DNA of 64,000 bases, taken from assembly GCF_000002875.2 (NCBI RefSeq), contig NC_009413.2, forward strand, positions 935,823 to 999,822, written 5' to 3'. The notes beneath the pieces were generated by a model. It had not been told where the DNA came from and searched no databases. It saw only the letters and a list, made by a program, of their open reading frames with translations. Position 1 is the stretch's first letter, and each line of letters begins with the position of its first letter. Below are positions 34,663 to 45,279 of this stretch, one piece after another. Position numbers and translations under genes: made by a program. This stretch comes from Leishmania infantum JPCM5 (taxonomy: Eukaryota > Euglenozoa > Kinetoplastea > Trypanosomatida > Trypanosomatidae).

Positions 34663-35057
34663 CAGCTTGCCGCATCTGCACGCGGCAAAACACACAAGAA
34701 TAATGATGCATTGCATGTACCCAAAGAGAATCACACAGAACACCGCCGTCACGAGAACGACAACCAACATCAGCGGACAAAGACAGCAGATGATACTAGA
34801 TAGATACACCTACACTACACATGAAAAGAGGGAGAGGCCTCACGCCAGAGTCGCGAAAACACGAGAAAACGAGAGAGAGGAAGGGAGGGAGTGAAATCAG
34901 GTGTAAAGTTTACACACAAGCCATTGAAGTGTAAGCATGCATGCAGCATTCGAGAAAACGACCTACACTCTACACGGACTTCGGCGCGCGTCACTGCCGC
35001 GAGAGAGGCGAGAGAGACAACGAGGAATAGAGGACAAGGGAGAGGCGTGGAGGGAGC

Positions 35058-35483
35058 GGGGAGGACACCCCTCTCCGCGCGTGGCATCGCAGGGCGCAGT
35101 ACACCCCTCTCCCCCTCCCCACGCTCTGTGTGGGGGAAGCTATGCAGCCCCCACCCCCTATCCCTGCCAACGCCGAGCCACTTCAGGTGGTGAAAACTTC
35201 ACGCACCTCGGACATGGCGGAGGGCGGGAGGGTCAGAGCGATGTACCGCTACGCATGCCGGCGGTCAGGCTGTGGACATTGTTGCGCTGGAGAGGCCAGC
35301 GACGGTGCGCACGCTTCTGCCATCCACGCGATAGGCGACGTGTCCGCGTGACTCGAACGTATCCCACACGGCCCCCGCACTGCCTGCTGGTGGAGGCACA
35401 GCCTGCGCGACCGCGAGGAGATGCACTGGGTCGCGACCAGCACAATGGGTGGCGCGGCTGTGCGGCGGAAGGGGGAGAGTAGA
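35058..35483 (-). mobile_element. SIDER2-like retroposon, element S3 (truncated)
   Basis: Nearly identical to 11278-11680 (differences such as c for a near 35163). It ends at 35483 with a segment (tgcggcggaagggggag) shared with S4 but not S1. It is 1.6 kb downstream of the surface-protein stop and in the same strand sense as S1. The canonical 5' part is missing. Confidence 0.65.
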
Positions 35484-36731
35484 TGAAGGAGCCGAGAAAA
35501 CAAAATGTCATGTCTGCTTCACCTTAGCGATCGTGGCGGCGAAAAGCTTGCAAGGAGGCTGGCAAGAATGCGCTCGCATAAGAGCGCCCACCGATCAATT
35601 GAAGAGTGCCCCCCCATGCCCAAAAAATCTATCGAGAGCAGCGCAAAGAGCAGCGAGATGGAGAAAGATCAACAAAGTCCGATGCGAACAAGGCAGGCAA
35701 AGTCCACGAAAAAAAAAGAGGCGATAGCTGCTGTGCGCAGTATGCGTCAGACGTATCCACCACCCAGACAGGGGACACACATGCGGGGGAGGGGGAAGGG
35801 GTACGTAGACAAGTGTCGCGCCTGAACCCCGGAAGGAGTGAGAGCGAGAATGTGTCACGACAGGTAAAAAGGCGAAGAGAGAAGGGGAGAAGGGAAAAGA
35901 AAGAGTGGATGAGGCAGCAGTGAGGTATGATGAAGATCGGTGTGTTGCCAGTCACGGGCTGCAGTAGACAAGGTCTACGCGGCACGCGGCGCAATATATA
36001 TATAAAGTGGCTTTGTCCAAGATTAATTTGGGTATTGCAGTCGTTGAACGTCGGTGCGGTTCGCGCAATGGCGCTGCTCTTGGTGCATCGCTGTGGCCTC
36101 GGCACCTGCTAGTGCGCAGAGAAGAAGTGGAAATATGTACGTCCTTCAAGCGTTCTGTAGGTCTCTCACACAGGTGCACACACGCACGCACGCACCGCCG
36201 TATACATTAGGATTCCCCCTCAACTTGCTGTGATTAGTGCGGTGCCATCTTACTCTGGTATTTTGCTCTCTCTCTCACCCTCTTTCGCTCTGCGCTTCGC
36301 TATCCATCGCTTTTGTTGTCGGCTCGCGTGCGCCTTCTTGCTAATGCTTTCGTCGCTTCATTGATAGATCGGTGATACGCATACAGTGCTCACACACGCG
36401 CACACAACGACCTAAAAAAAAAACAGAGAGAGGGAGATGGGCATGCAAAGTACGCCTCGTCTAACGAAGACATGCGTTGTTGCCGACTCGATCCTCGAGA
36501 GATACACACAAACACACGCACACATATACAATGGAGGCAACGGCCGCTAACAAAATGCCAAACGCCCCCCTCTTCCAAAGGTACGGGGGAGGGGGACGTA
36601 AGGCAATGAGAGAGAGGGCTGTGAGATACACACAAGCACACAGGGAGAGAAGGTGAGCCATCTCCGCGATGGACCTGCTGCAGCGCTCGCAACGCGCGAG
36701 TATATCCACTCGCAGCCTTCACAAAAACAAG

Positions 36732-36756
36732 CACACACACACACACACACACACAC
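36732..36756. repeat. CA dinucleotide microsatellite
   Basis: About twelve CA units. Confidence 0.9.
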
Positions 36757-37052
36757 GTCACTCACTCTCGACGCACTACACACCATCACATATCAAAGAA
36801 GCCGATTCACAGGGAGGCGATCAGATGCCGCACGCCTTTTCTCAGCTCTGTTGCTGCACTTTCTCTCCCCCACCTCATTCCCACCGATGCATCGTTGCTA
36901 CACGAGTCGCCGCGGCCGCGATCGATGAGCCCGCTCCGCTAGCAGCTGCACGGGGTTACGCGCACACTGCCTATTCGCCGCGATCAGCTACCTAACGCAG
37001 CTTCCAACGTCATACGCACGTGAGTACTTACGTTTCGTTCTTTCACTCACTT

Positions 37053-40000
37053 TCAGTACGCGCCGGAGCTCATGGCATCGTACATATCCTTGTGAACCGT
37101 GCGCTTCGGCTTTTTCTTCCCACGCAAGCCAGCCGGCAGCACCGACAGCACCGTCTCCTTGATGAGTTTGCCGCGCGGCACCCACTTGGGCAAAGGGCGG
37201 CTGTTGTCCGCTAACATGAAGAAGATGACAGTCACCACCAGGGCGACAGCCACACCGGCGGTGGCGCCCATGGCGTAAAAGTTCGTCCTGTTCTGCTCAC
37301 GCTTCGACGAGGAATATGGTGGCGGCGGGCCCTGGCGGCTGAGCTGCGTCAGCAGCGGGTCGATGTGCAACACACGGCGGAACTCCGTCGTGCTTTCCGC
37401 CGCCGCACTAGGCTGGATGAGGGCCTCGACCACCACCTCGATGTCTGTGTCCACCCCTAGCGCGCCAGGGATGAAGGTAAAGGCGTACACTACATCCGCC
37501 GCCGCCGCGGACGACTCCATAAGCGTGCTGTAGGTGATGCTGTTGTTCTTCACGTGGGCCTCCAAGTCACGGAAGGCGAGGAAGGGGTACTTGTACTGCC
37601 ACCAGTCACCGTCAGCGTCGCTGTTCGGGATCGAAGCCGCACCACTTCTCGGGTCCTTGTAGATGAGATAGATACGCGAGTTGTTGTGCTGCACGTACAC
37701 GCTGCGCACCGTCACCTCGCTCGGCTTAACGCCGGGCATGTTGACGGCAAAGAGGGCCCAATCGTTCGGACCGTACGAGGAGCTGAGGTCGTCAATGCAC
37801 AACGGCGTCACCGCTGCGACGCTCAGGGGGAACGGGCTCGACGCCAGCGACGAGCCGAGCGGGTCGAGCACCGGCCAGTAGCTGCCGCTGCGGCACGTGC
37901 TGAGCCCACCCCTCATGCGCGGAGAATCCTTTGAGAGACGGGAGACGTACATGGACAGATGCAGGTCCAGTCGCTTGTAACTGTGATCGTCCATGAGCAG
38001 CACAAGCTGCACCGTGCCCTCGTAATGGAAGGCGCGCGAGAGGGTCTCGTTGAGGCCGCTGCTGCCCGGCACGATGCCACGCAGCGTCACGTTCTGGTAC
38101 GCCGTATTGCAGTTCCGCGTCGGGGAGAACCCGGTCTGGTTGAAGACGTGCATCTTGCTATCTGGGCAGTCGCTCGGCATCGTGGCAGGCCCCTTGAATA
38201 GGTGCACACGGCCCTCGCCATCGGCGCAGTCCCCCTCCGGGAAGCTAGGGCCCGTGTAGGAGACGTCGACCCCCTGCAGCGGCGCCACACACTTCATCTT
38301 GGAGCCGGTGCACGTCGGGCAGTGCTCGTCGCTGGGCGATATCCAGTCCTGTAATATCCACTTGAAGCCTTTCACGTGGCGGTCGCGGGCGTAGCTGGTG
38401 GTCATGTACGAGTCCACGAAGGGGTAGACGAGCATGTTGATGCCGAACGCCTGGTCCTGCGTCTCGTCGTCCAGGTACGTGAAGAACTCGGCATCAACGG
38501 AGATGAGGGGATCCTGCATGCCCGTCTTGCTCACGGCGACAAATTGATGCAGGTTGATGAGGATGTTGTGGCTACTGTAGAGCGCGTCGAACTGGCCGGG
38601 CTCGAGCCACGACCTCGCCTGCACGGCCTCGGAGTAGAGCGTGCCCTGCAGCTGGAGTTTCCCGACAAACGACCACACCGGAGACCCATCATATTTCACC
38701 ATTTTCCCCATCGAACTCTGCGCGAATACGCCTGTCCACGTGGCGTCGCAGTCGTCCACGTCGACTGTCCAGCGGCCAAGGGAAGTGTTCGTGTAGTTCG
38801 CCGGCGTCAGCAGCGGCGCGTAGCGGCACGGGTCGGTGAAGATGTCGCAGTTCACGTGCTTGCCGCCAAACTTCTGGTACCAGGACTGGCCGGAGTTGTA
38901 GTAGGCGCCAACGCCGCCGGTGCCGGAGTCGAGAGTCAGACTAAACCACTTCCACACATCCTCGCCCATGCCGGTACGACCTTGGTTAGCCAGGCAGCTC
39001 ATCTCAAAACCAGGAGAGCCAGGGGCAACGCTGCCGGCAAAGTCCTTTGGCTCCATGTACGCCCTCTGGGACGTTGTAATAGGCTCGAAGGTGGGGAAGC
39101 GCACGCCGAGGTTGCCAATCAGACTGTAGACGAGGACGACGAGCGATTTGTTGCGCCACGTCACTTTCATGTCGTTGACTGTGCGGCCATCCTTGCGCGC
39201 GTAACCGGCGCCAGGTGTGATGTCCCACACCTTCCTGTTCGGGTACGTCTTCCAGGCGCTTGCGTTACACGTGCCGTGGCAGGTGATCTGCTCGTTGGTG
39301 ATGCTGGCATTGCTGTCCGGTTTGACTGGCGAATCTGTCGGCGCCGGGCGTAGTGTCCATTCATTTGACACAAGGAGGTAGGCCGTGCCGGTGCAGTATT
39401 GCTGGTTCATGCAGTGCATGGTGAACATGAAGGAAAACTGGCCCTCGTATTTCGGCGGTAAGTAAACAAAGTCTCCAATCAGCGACACATTGACACTCCC
39501 CGCCTGCGGGGAGGTGTTGAGTGTGAAGTAGCGGCCGTGCGCACACATATCTTGTCCGGGCATGTTGTTCAGAGACGCGTTGATGGCCACGCCGGGGCTT
39601 GTCTGGTAGTAGTACACATTCGCGCACGGCGGCAGCGGCGGCATGGTCGTGGAGGTGGTGGGGAGTGGGGTGTAGGCGACGAACACCAGCTGTGTACGGC
39701 ACACGAACGCCTTGGCGCAGTACACGTCGACGGCGGCGTAGTCTACCGCCTGCGACTTTGGCGCCTTGTAGTAGAACTCCCCCAGCAGGTTCAGCAGCAG
39801 AGAGCCTCTGATGTCGCTGCTGCTGTTCACGAGCAGGTACGTGGTGAAGTTGCACGAGGAGGTGGTGACGGGGTCGATGGTGTCGCTTATCGACTGCCCA
39901 GTCGGCACTTCGTACCGGAAAAGCTTGGGGCACATCACGATCGGCGCCGCGGTCGTTGTCGTCGACGTCGTCGGGGGCGCCGTGGTTGGGTAGGCAGCGA

Positions 40001-41363
40001 GAAACATGACCTTAATCTGGCACAGAACCTCCTCATTGCACTTCATCAGCACCATTGCCACCACCTCCGCCTCGTCGTCGGTAGCGTAGAAGACGAAATC
40101 GCCACTAGCATCGAGGAAGAACCCCGGCACGGGAGACAGGATCGAGGGCGATGGGGTCGCACCGGAGCTGCACACGGTGCCGCTGCTCATCGTACCCGTC
40201 ACGGAGCCGCCAGGCTCCAAAAGGTAGGTGACGACGCTGTTTGGGCAGGCCGGGGGGTCGTACGTCAAGTGAATTACTACTAAACCGTGGCAAATGCTTA
40301 CGCCGTTGCACGCGATGGTGTACGGGATGCTCGTGTTCTGTGGCACCGTGTCGTCACTGGTGGAGTAGACATAGCCCAGGGGGTCTGACGGCTCCGCGAC
40401 GACGGCCGTGCCCACAGACGGATCCTCGATAGTTGCCGTGTACCTGCACTCAGTGTCCTTCACGTCCAGCAACAGATCACCGAAGTACACCTCGCCAATG
40501 CGGTAGGTGTTGGCGTAGGTTCGGTGCGAGCACCAAGGCAGCGTTTCTGGCGGCGCCGGTGTTGGGGCAGGGGTCGATGTCGGTGGAGCTGTCGTGACCG
40601 ACGCAGGCTCTAGCACCACGTCCACCGTGTCAGCACACACAGTAATGCCATTGCACCGCACGATGTAGCCCAGCAAGATGTGGTAGCCGACTGCGGCGGT
40701 TTCGGAGCTGGAGAAGGTGTAGGAAAGTCCCGAAGTGGCCACCACCACGGTGCCGACAGTCGACTCACCGGTGATGCGTGTCGTGTAGACGCAGCTTCCA
40801 TCCTGTATATCCATCGGGAAGTTGTCATGGTATACCTCGCCAACCGAGTAGCTGCGCGCCTTGGATGCGTGCGAGCACAGTGGGTACGTGGTGTTGGGCA
40901 GTACACTATCTGCTGAGCTGGAAGACAGCGATGACAGCGGTAACACATCCGAGGAGGAAGACGACGCCATCGTCTGCGACAGAGCGTAGGTGAGGGTCGA
41001 CTGGCACTTGACCGTGTTGCCGCACATCGCATACAGTGTAAAAGTTGCCGGCGCGCGGCTGTTGATGCTCACCAGGAAGCTCCACTCACTCAAGGCAACC
41101 ACGGCGTTAGGAGGCGAAGGATCTTTCGCGATCGTGATGAAGATGGTCTCGTTGGAGGCGCACGGGACGACACCCTCGTATAGGAGGATGCCAAGAGCTG
41201 TGCCGTCGGGGCCGGTGGTGTAGAGGGTGGCATCGTTGTCACAGAGAAGAGGGGTGGCTGAGTCAGCGCCATGCCCGCGCGCCGTGGAGGCCATCGAGAG
41301 CAGTGCCACAGCCATCACTGTCATGATGGCTGAATGGTGCAGCGATGTCGAGTGACGCGGCAT
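37053..41363 (-). CDS. Large type I surface protein with six four-cysteine modules
   Basis: 1436 residues from the ATG at 41363. A signal sequence lies within 1-30 (alternative Met14, ending MASTARG). Residues 41-668 hold six modules, each Cys-x24-27-Cys-x43-45-Cys-x5-Cys: C41/68/114/120, C163/191/237/243, C278/306/352/358, C373/398/442/448, C478/504/549/555, C580/607/651/657. Modules 4-6 show G(D/E)F.(F/Y)..P ... f.f, a pattern of cadherin-like or bacterial Ig-like beta domains. Linkers are Ser-rich or Pro/Thr-rich (about 254-277, 458-477, 564-579), good O-glycosylation sites. Residues 690-1350 form a Cys-poor to moderate ectodomain with many N-x-S/T sites. A single membrane segment (about 1364-1385) precedes a basic tail of about 50 residues ending SSGAY. 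I do not recognise a named family. Cell or flagellar surface location is inferred from topology. Confidence 0.85.
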   Translation of the reverse strand: MPRHSTSLHHSAIMTVMAVALLSMASTARGHGADSATPLLCDNDATLYTTGPDGTALGILLYEGVVPCASNETIFITIAKDPSPPNAVVALSEWSFLVSINSRAPATFTLYAMCGNTVKCQSTLTYALSQTMASSSSSDVLPLSSLSSSSADSVLPNTTYPLCSHASKARSYSVGEVYHDNFPMDIQDGSCVYTTRITGESTVGTVVVATSGLSYTFSSSETAAVGYHILLGYIVRCNGITVCADTVDVVLEPASVTTAPPTSTPAPTPAPPETLPWCSHRTYANTYRIGEVYFGDLLLDVKDTECRYTATIEDPSVGTAVVAEPSDPLGYVYSTSDDTVPQNTSIPYTIACNGVSICHGLVVIHLTYDPPACPNSVVTYLLEPGGSVTGTMSSGTVCSSGATPSPSILSPVPGFFLDASGDFVFYATDDEAEVVAMVLMKCNEEVLCQIKVMFLAAYPTTAPPTTSTTTTAAPIVMCPKLFRYEVPTGQSISDTIDPVTTSSCNFTTYLLVNSSSDIRGSLLLNLLGEFYYKAPKSQAVDYAAVDVYCAKAFVCRTQLVFVAYTPLPTTSTTMPPLPPCANVYYYQTSPGVAINASLNNMPGQDMCAHGRYFTLNTSPQAGSVNVSLIGDFVYLPPKYEGQFSFMFTMHCMNQQYCTGTAYLLVSNEWTLRPAPTDSPVKPDSNASITNEQITCHGTCNASAWKTYPNRKVWDITPGAGYARKDGRTVNDMKVTWRNKSLVVLVYSLIGNLGVRFPTFEPITTSQRAYMEPKDFAGSVAPGSPGFEMSCLANQGRTGMGEDVWKWFSLTLDSGTGGVGAYYNSGQSWYQKFGGKHVNCDIFTDPCRYAPLLTPANYTNTSLGRWTVDVDDCDATWTGVFAQSSMGKMVKYDGSPVWSFVGKLQLQGTLYSEAVQARSWLEPGQFDALYSSHNILINLHQFVAVSKTGMQDPLISVDAEFFTYLDDETQDQAFGINMLVYPFVDSYMTTSYARDRHVKGFKWILQDWISPSDEHCPTCTGSKMKCVAPLQGVDVSYTGPSFPEGDCADGEGRVHLFKGPATMPSDCPDSKMHVFNQTGFSPTRNCNTAYQNVTLRGIVPGSSGLNETLSRAFHYEGTVQLVLLMDDHSYKRLDLHLSMYVSRLSKDSPRMRGGLSTCRSGSYWPVLDPLGSSLASSPFPLSVAAVTPLCIDDLSSSYGPNDWALFAVNMPGVKPSEVTVRSVYVQHNNSRIYLIYKDPRSGAASIPNSDADGDWWQYKYPFLAFRDLEAHVKNNSITYSTLMESSAAAADVVYAFTFIPGALGVDTDIEVVVEALIQPSAAAESTTEFRRVLHIDPLLTQLSRQGPPPPYSSSKREQNRTNFYAMGATAGVAVALVVTVIFFMLADNSRPLPKWVPRGKLIKETVLSVLPAGLRGKKKPKRTVHKDMYDAMSSGAY

Positions 41364-44300
41364 TTTCGGTTGTATCCTTTTCGGTAGTCACCTCAAATGA
41401 AAACGGGCGGCCCCTCAAGGGGCGGGCGTGTGGAGGGAGGAGGGTGAGGGGGTGAAGGATGGTGTACGAGAAGACGAGGGGGGAGGGCTGGCCGATTCCT
41501 TTTAGGCATTTATACGCGCGCGCACACACAAGAAAAAGAAAACCGCCAACACTAAAGAAAGAGCAGGCACCAATGAGCTACCAAAAAACCCACAAAAGAA
41601 AGAATAAAGGTGCCAAGACAGACGCCTCACCCAACCCCTAACAAACAGCCGAAGTACAGAGAGAACCCAAGTATCTGGCCGACTCACAACAAGCAAGGAA
41701 GGAGGAGAGCGACTACGTGGAATAAAACAGAGGAAAAACAAAAGAGGGCAACGACACAACTACCAACAATACAACGCGGACATCAAAATAAGAATCATAA
41801 CAAAAAAAAAGGTGCGCCGCCCATACAACGCGCTCAGACAGGGACAGCAAGAGGGTGGCTGCACTGAGCGCCTTCTTCGTGCGTTTCTGCCCTTCGATTT
41901 CCGTTTTTCTTTTCCTCTCCGTTCAACACCAACGCTGAGAAAAAGAGAGATGTGAAAGAGAGGGAGAGACAGCACACACACACACTCACACAAACACAGA
42001 CCCAGAGACAGACAAGGGCACAGACCATAAATATGAGGATGCCTCGCGGGCACGCCAGCACGGAGAGGAGTCGGAGAGAGAGAGTCACAAGAGAAAGCCT
42101 TCACACCGAGCAAACAAACGTGTGGCAAAGGTGCCCACACAAGGGGAATGAAGGTGGGGATGTGAGAAGACCAAGAAGTCTGCCGTCTCCCTCCGTTAGA
42201 TATGTTCCTACTTCGACTCACAAAACTGCGCACAAACTACAAACCAAGCACAAGCACGTGCGCAGGGAGAACACTTGCGATATGCAAGGTGCCTCTCAGC
42301 TTGGTTAAGCCTTAACCGTTGAGCGCCGGTGCGTCGCTCGTTCGTTCGTTTTACGCTCGGCTGTGGTCGTGCGTGCCGGTTGTTGGCTTCGCTCCACACG
42401 CAGGCACTGTAGGCTAGCTGAGAGTGGCCCGCTTGAAGACAGATCAAAAAGATAAATAAGCGTTAGTGATTTCGCGGAAGCGATGGCGCGGTAGCGCGCG
42501 TGTGCGATACAACTTTAGTGGAAGTCCGGCGTGTCGCGTCTGTTTTGCAGGCAAAGACGCAACAGGTTCGAATATATATGCGTGCGTGTCTCGCTACTTT
42601 CCGCTGGTGCTAAGAGAGATGAGCAGCCCGAGGCACGCGCCTCAACACACGCCGCAGGTGCAACCCCTCTGCTCCGCTGTGAAGATGGTGCGTGGAATAA
42701 GGTGGATAAGCAAGAGCGAGTGTGTCGCACAGGTTTCAATCAATAGCACCGCGCAGGCACCAGCAACACAAAACCCACCAAGAAGATAAAAGAGAACTAC
42801 AGCTAACAGCTGAAAACAAAAACACAGAACAGTACGAAGCTGTTCCACACTGCGTGTGTGTCGTGTGTGTGTGTAAGTGTGCGTCGTGTGGTGATGAGCA
42901 CGTGAGCATGAAGAAGAGAGAGAGAAAAGGCGCGCGAGGAGACGATAAGATGCGATAAAAATAGAAGACCGCATGGTCCATAAAAACGAAAATAGAGGTT
43001 TCAGACGGGACACACAACGACCCCAGTCGGCGCGTAGTGAGCCGTTCGCTGGGGCATTCAAGGCTGAAGCTGACGAAGGCCATAGTCGGTCCCCCGCGAG
43101 CGAGGCGCGAGTATGGGAATGGCGGAGAGGTCAGATCCGCCTCGCGACTAAGCTAAGGCCCGGAAAGACAGGGATAAAGATGGAATTGAAGGAGGGGGAG
43201 GGCATTGACCTTCTAAGCCGACAACAAACTTGCCGCTCGCCCATGCCGTGCGCTGCGCACATTGCCGCGGGACATTGCACGTCCCCCGTATACGCTCGCG
43301 GTGCTTCTTCGGCATTTTTTTCTGCTCTTCTTTTTTTCGTTCAAGTTACATTCATCATTGGCCGTAACAGCACTTGTGCACCATGCGTGAGCGGATGGAG
43401 AGGACGGGGAGGGAAGACGCGAGAAGAAAAGGGGAGGGGGAGGGGGTCACCCTGCAGGGTAAAACAACAGAAAGGGAACAACAGAGGACCCAACTAACGA
43501 AGCCGCCACAATGAGCACCATCACCATCAGCACCTCCCTTCCTTTTACAACTACATTCCACCTTCTTTGTTTTGCGCGTCGCCTTTCTCTCTTCTCGGTT
43601 TTCCTTTTTTTGTCGCTGTTTTGCCTTTTTTTTGCGGGGAAGAGTCGCTCTGCCTCCCTCCTCCCTTCCCTTTCCTCCCCCTCCCTCACTCACTCGCTCA
43701 GCGAGCCGAGCATCCATAACCGTAGTGACAACGACAGCGAAAAACCGACAAAAAGACAAGACACGGCAAGGGAGAAAGCAAGAGAAACCAAAAACAGAGG
43801 CGACACCGCAGCACGGCAATACTGCGCGAAAAGCAAGCACGAACCATAATGGGAAAACTCGAGAACAAGGAGAAAAATCAGTGTGGTGCGAACTACACGA
43901 CTGAGAAGCAAACATCAGCCAGGGGCAGAGGGGCAGGAGCACCCGAAGCGCTCCCCCCTCCCTCATCCCCAAACGCGGACAGAGAGCAGCATCAGCTCCT
44001 CCCACACCTTTCGACGCCAGGCTGCTCCGCCTTTGACTGAGCACAGACGCGGGCACGCCGACCTCACCCTTGTATCGGTGTGTCTTCTCCCTCCTTGTCG
44101 GCTACACGCGCCGTGCTCTCCCTTTTCTGTGTCCTCTGCCCTCCCATCCATACGCTCACACGTGCAGAACGCACATCTACATCGATGCCGGCAAACGTGT
44201 CTCTCCCCCTGTCTGCGCGAAGATACGAAGCGAGGGAACGTCGGGTGCGCACATCAAGCGAACGCGCACGAAAACTCTAACAAAATTCGGATGGAGTATC

Positions 44301-45279
44301 CACACCACCACCACCATGCACCCATTCCAAAAGGAAGGAGAACGAGAGAGACCAGCCCAAGGGGTGCTAGCATAGAAGCAGCGAAAGGCGAGAGCATCTG
44401 CTTGTGGTGTCCCTGGGCGCATGTGTGGGAGACGGAGGTGCAGAATGCGGCAAGAAGGGCATCACATAGTCAGAGAGAAGCGGAAAGGAAAAAGAGAGCG
44501 AGAACAAAAGAAGGGAACAAGACGGAAAATGAGGAAAAAAGAACGAGCAAGTGCTCACAGCCACAACCGCATCGGTGCATCACACGCCTTTGCCGTCCTT
44601 CCCTCTCTCTGTGTCTCTCTCTCCTTCTCAATCATCCGGATGCAGTGCGATGTGTGCAGACGCTCCATGTGAACGATTCTTTGTTTCTTTTTTTCCCTCC
44701 TACCCTTCACCCGATCCCCATTTTAAGCGTGATGTGAACAGCACCAACAGAAAAAGAAGAAAAAAGGGCACAATGCACGGAAGGTGGGAGATCGCCAGCA
44801 CATCATCTGGCATGCATGCAAATCGAGATATGAGCAGCACAGCAGCGGCAGCGATGGTATGGGAGAGAAAGGGGAGAGGGAGGGCGAGGAGAGGAGGGGC
44901 GCGCATGTGCAACAGCACAGTGACAACAAGTTGCATCACAGCAAAAAGGTTATCGAGTAAAAGGAGAGAGGGTCCAATACAATCAAAAAGAAAGGAGCGA
45001 AGAGGGCAACGAGAAGAGCAACAACAACGAAAAAGGAAAGTCGGGAAAATACAGAGAAAGAGATGGATCACGAGTAGCATGCGCATAGTCATGTGCATGC
45101 ACGCAGAGTGATTCCCATGCGCGTGCGTGTGTGTGTATGTATGTATGAGCGGAACGGGTACGTGTGCACGCGTGTCTTTCGCGCATTCATCGAAGCTCAC
45201 CGGAACAGCGTCCCTATCCTTGTCATCTGTTCACGAAGACAACGGGGCGACTGGCGAGGGGGAGGCTCTGTAGAGGAAA
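41364..45279. other. Intergenic region between dynamin and surface-protein genes
   Basis: 3.9 kb. A C/T-rich stretch on the minus strand at 41425-41465 followed by an AG near 41394 may be the acceptor for the surface-protein mRNA. TG runs near 42845-42875 and 45126-45140. No convincing ORF; the 284-residue plus-strand frame at 43883-44737 is low-complexity. Confidence 0.55.

Larger units (their letters stand above)
33476..37052. other. Intergenic region downstream of the surface-protein gene
   Basis: 3.6 kb with the SIDER-like element at 35058-35483, a G12 run (34651-34662), a CA microsatellite (36732-36756), and a C/T-rich plus-strand stretch near 36240-36360. No protein-like ORF. Confidence 0.55.

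Noticed and set aside
42555..42600. Sequence aggttcgaat resembling a tRNA B box
   Set aside because: No A box, no cloverleaf arms and no CCA-adjacent acceptor stem can be drawn around it.
43883..44737. 284-residue plus-strand open frame
   Set aside because: Wrong strand for the cluster and composed of charged, His- and Ser-rich low-complexity sequence from repeats.
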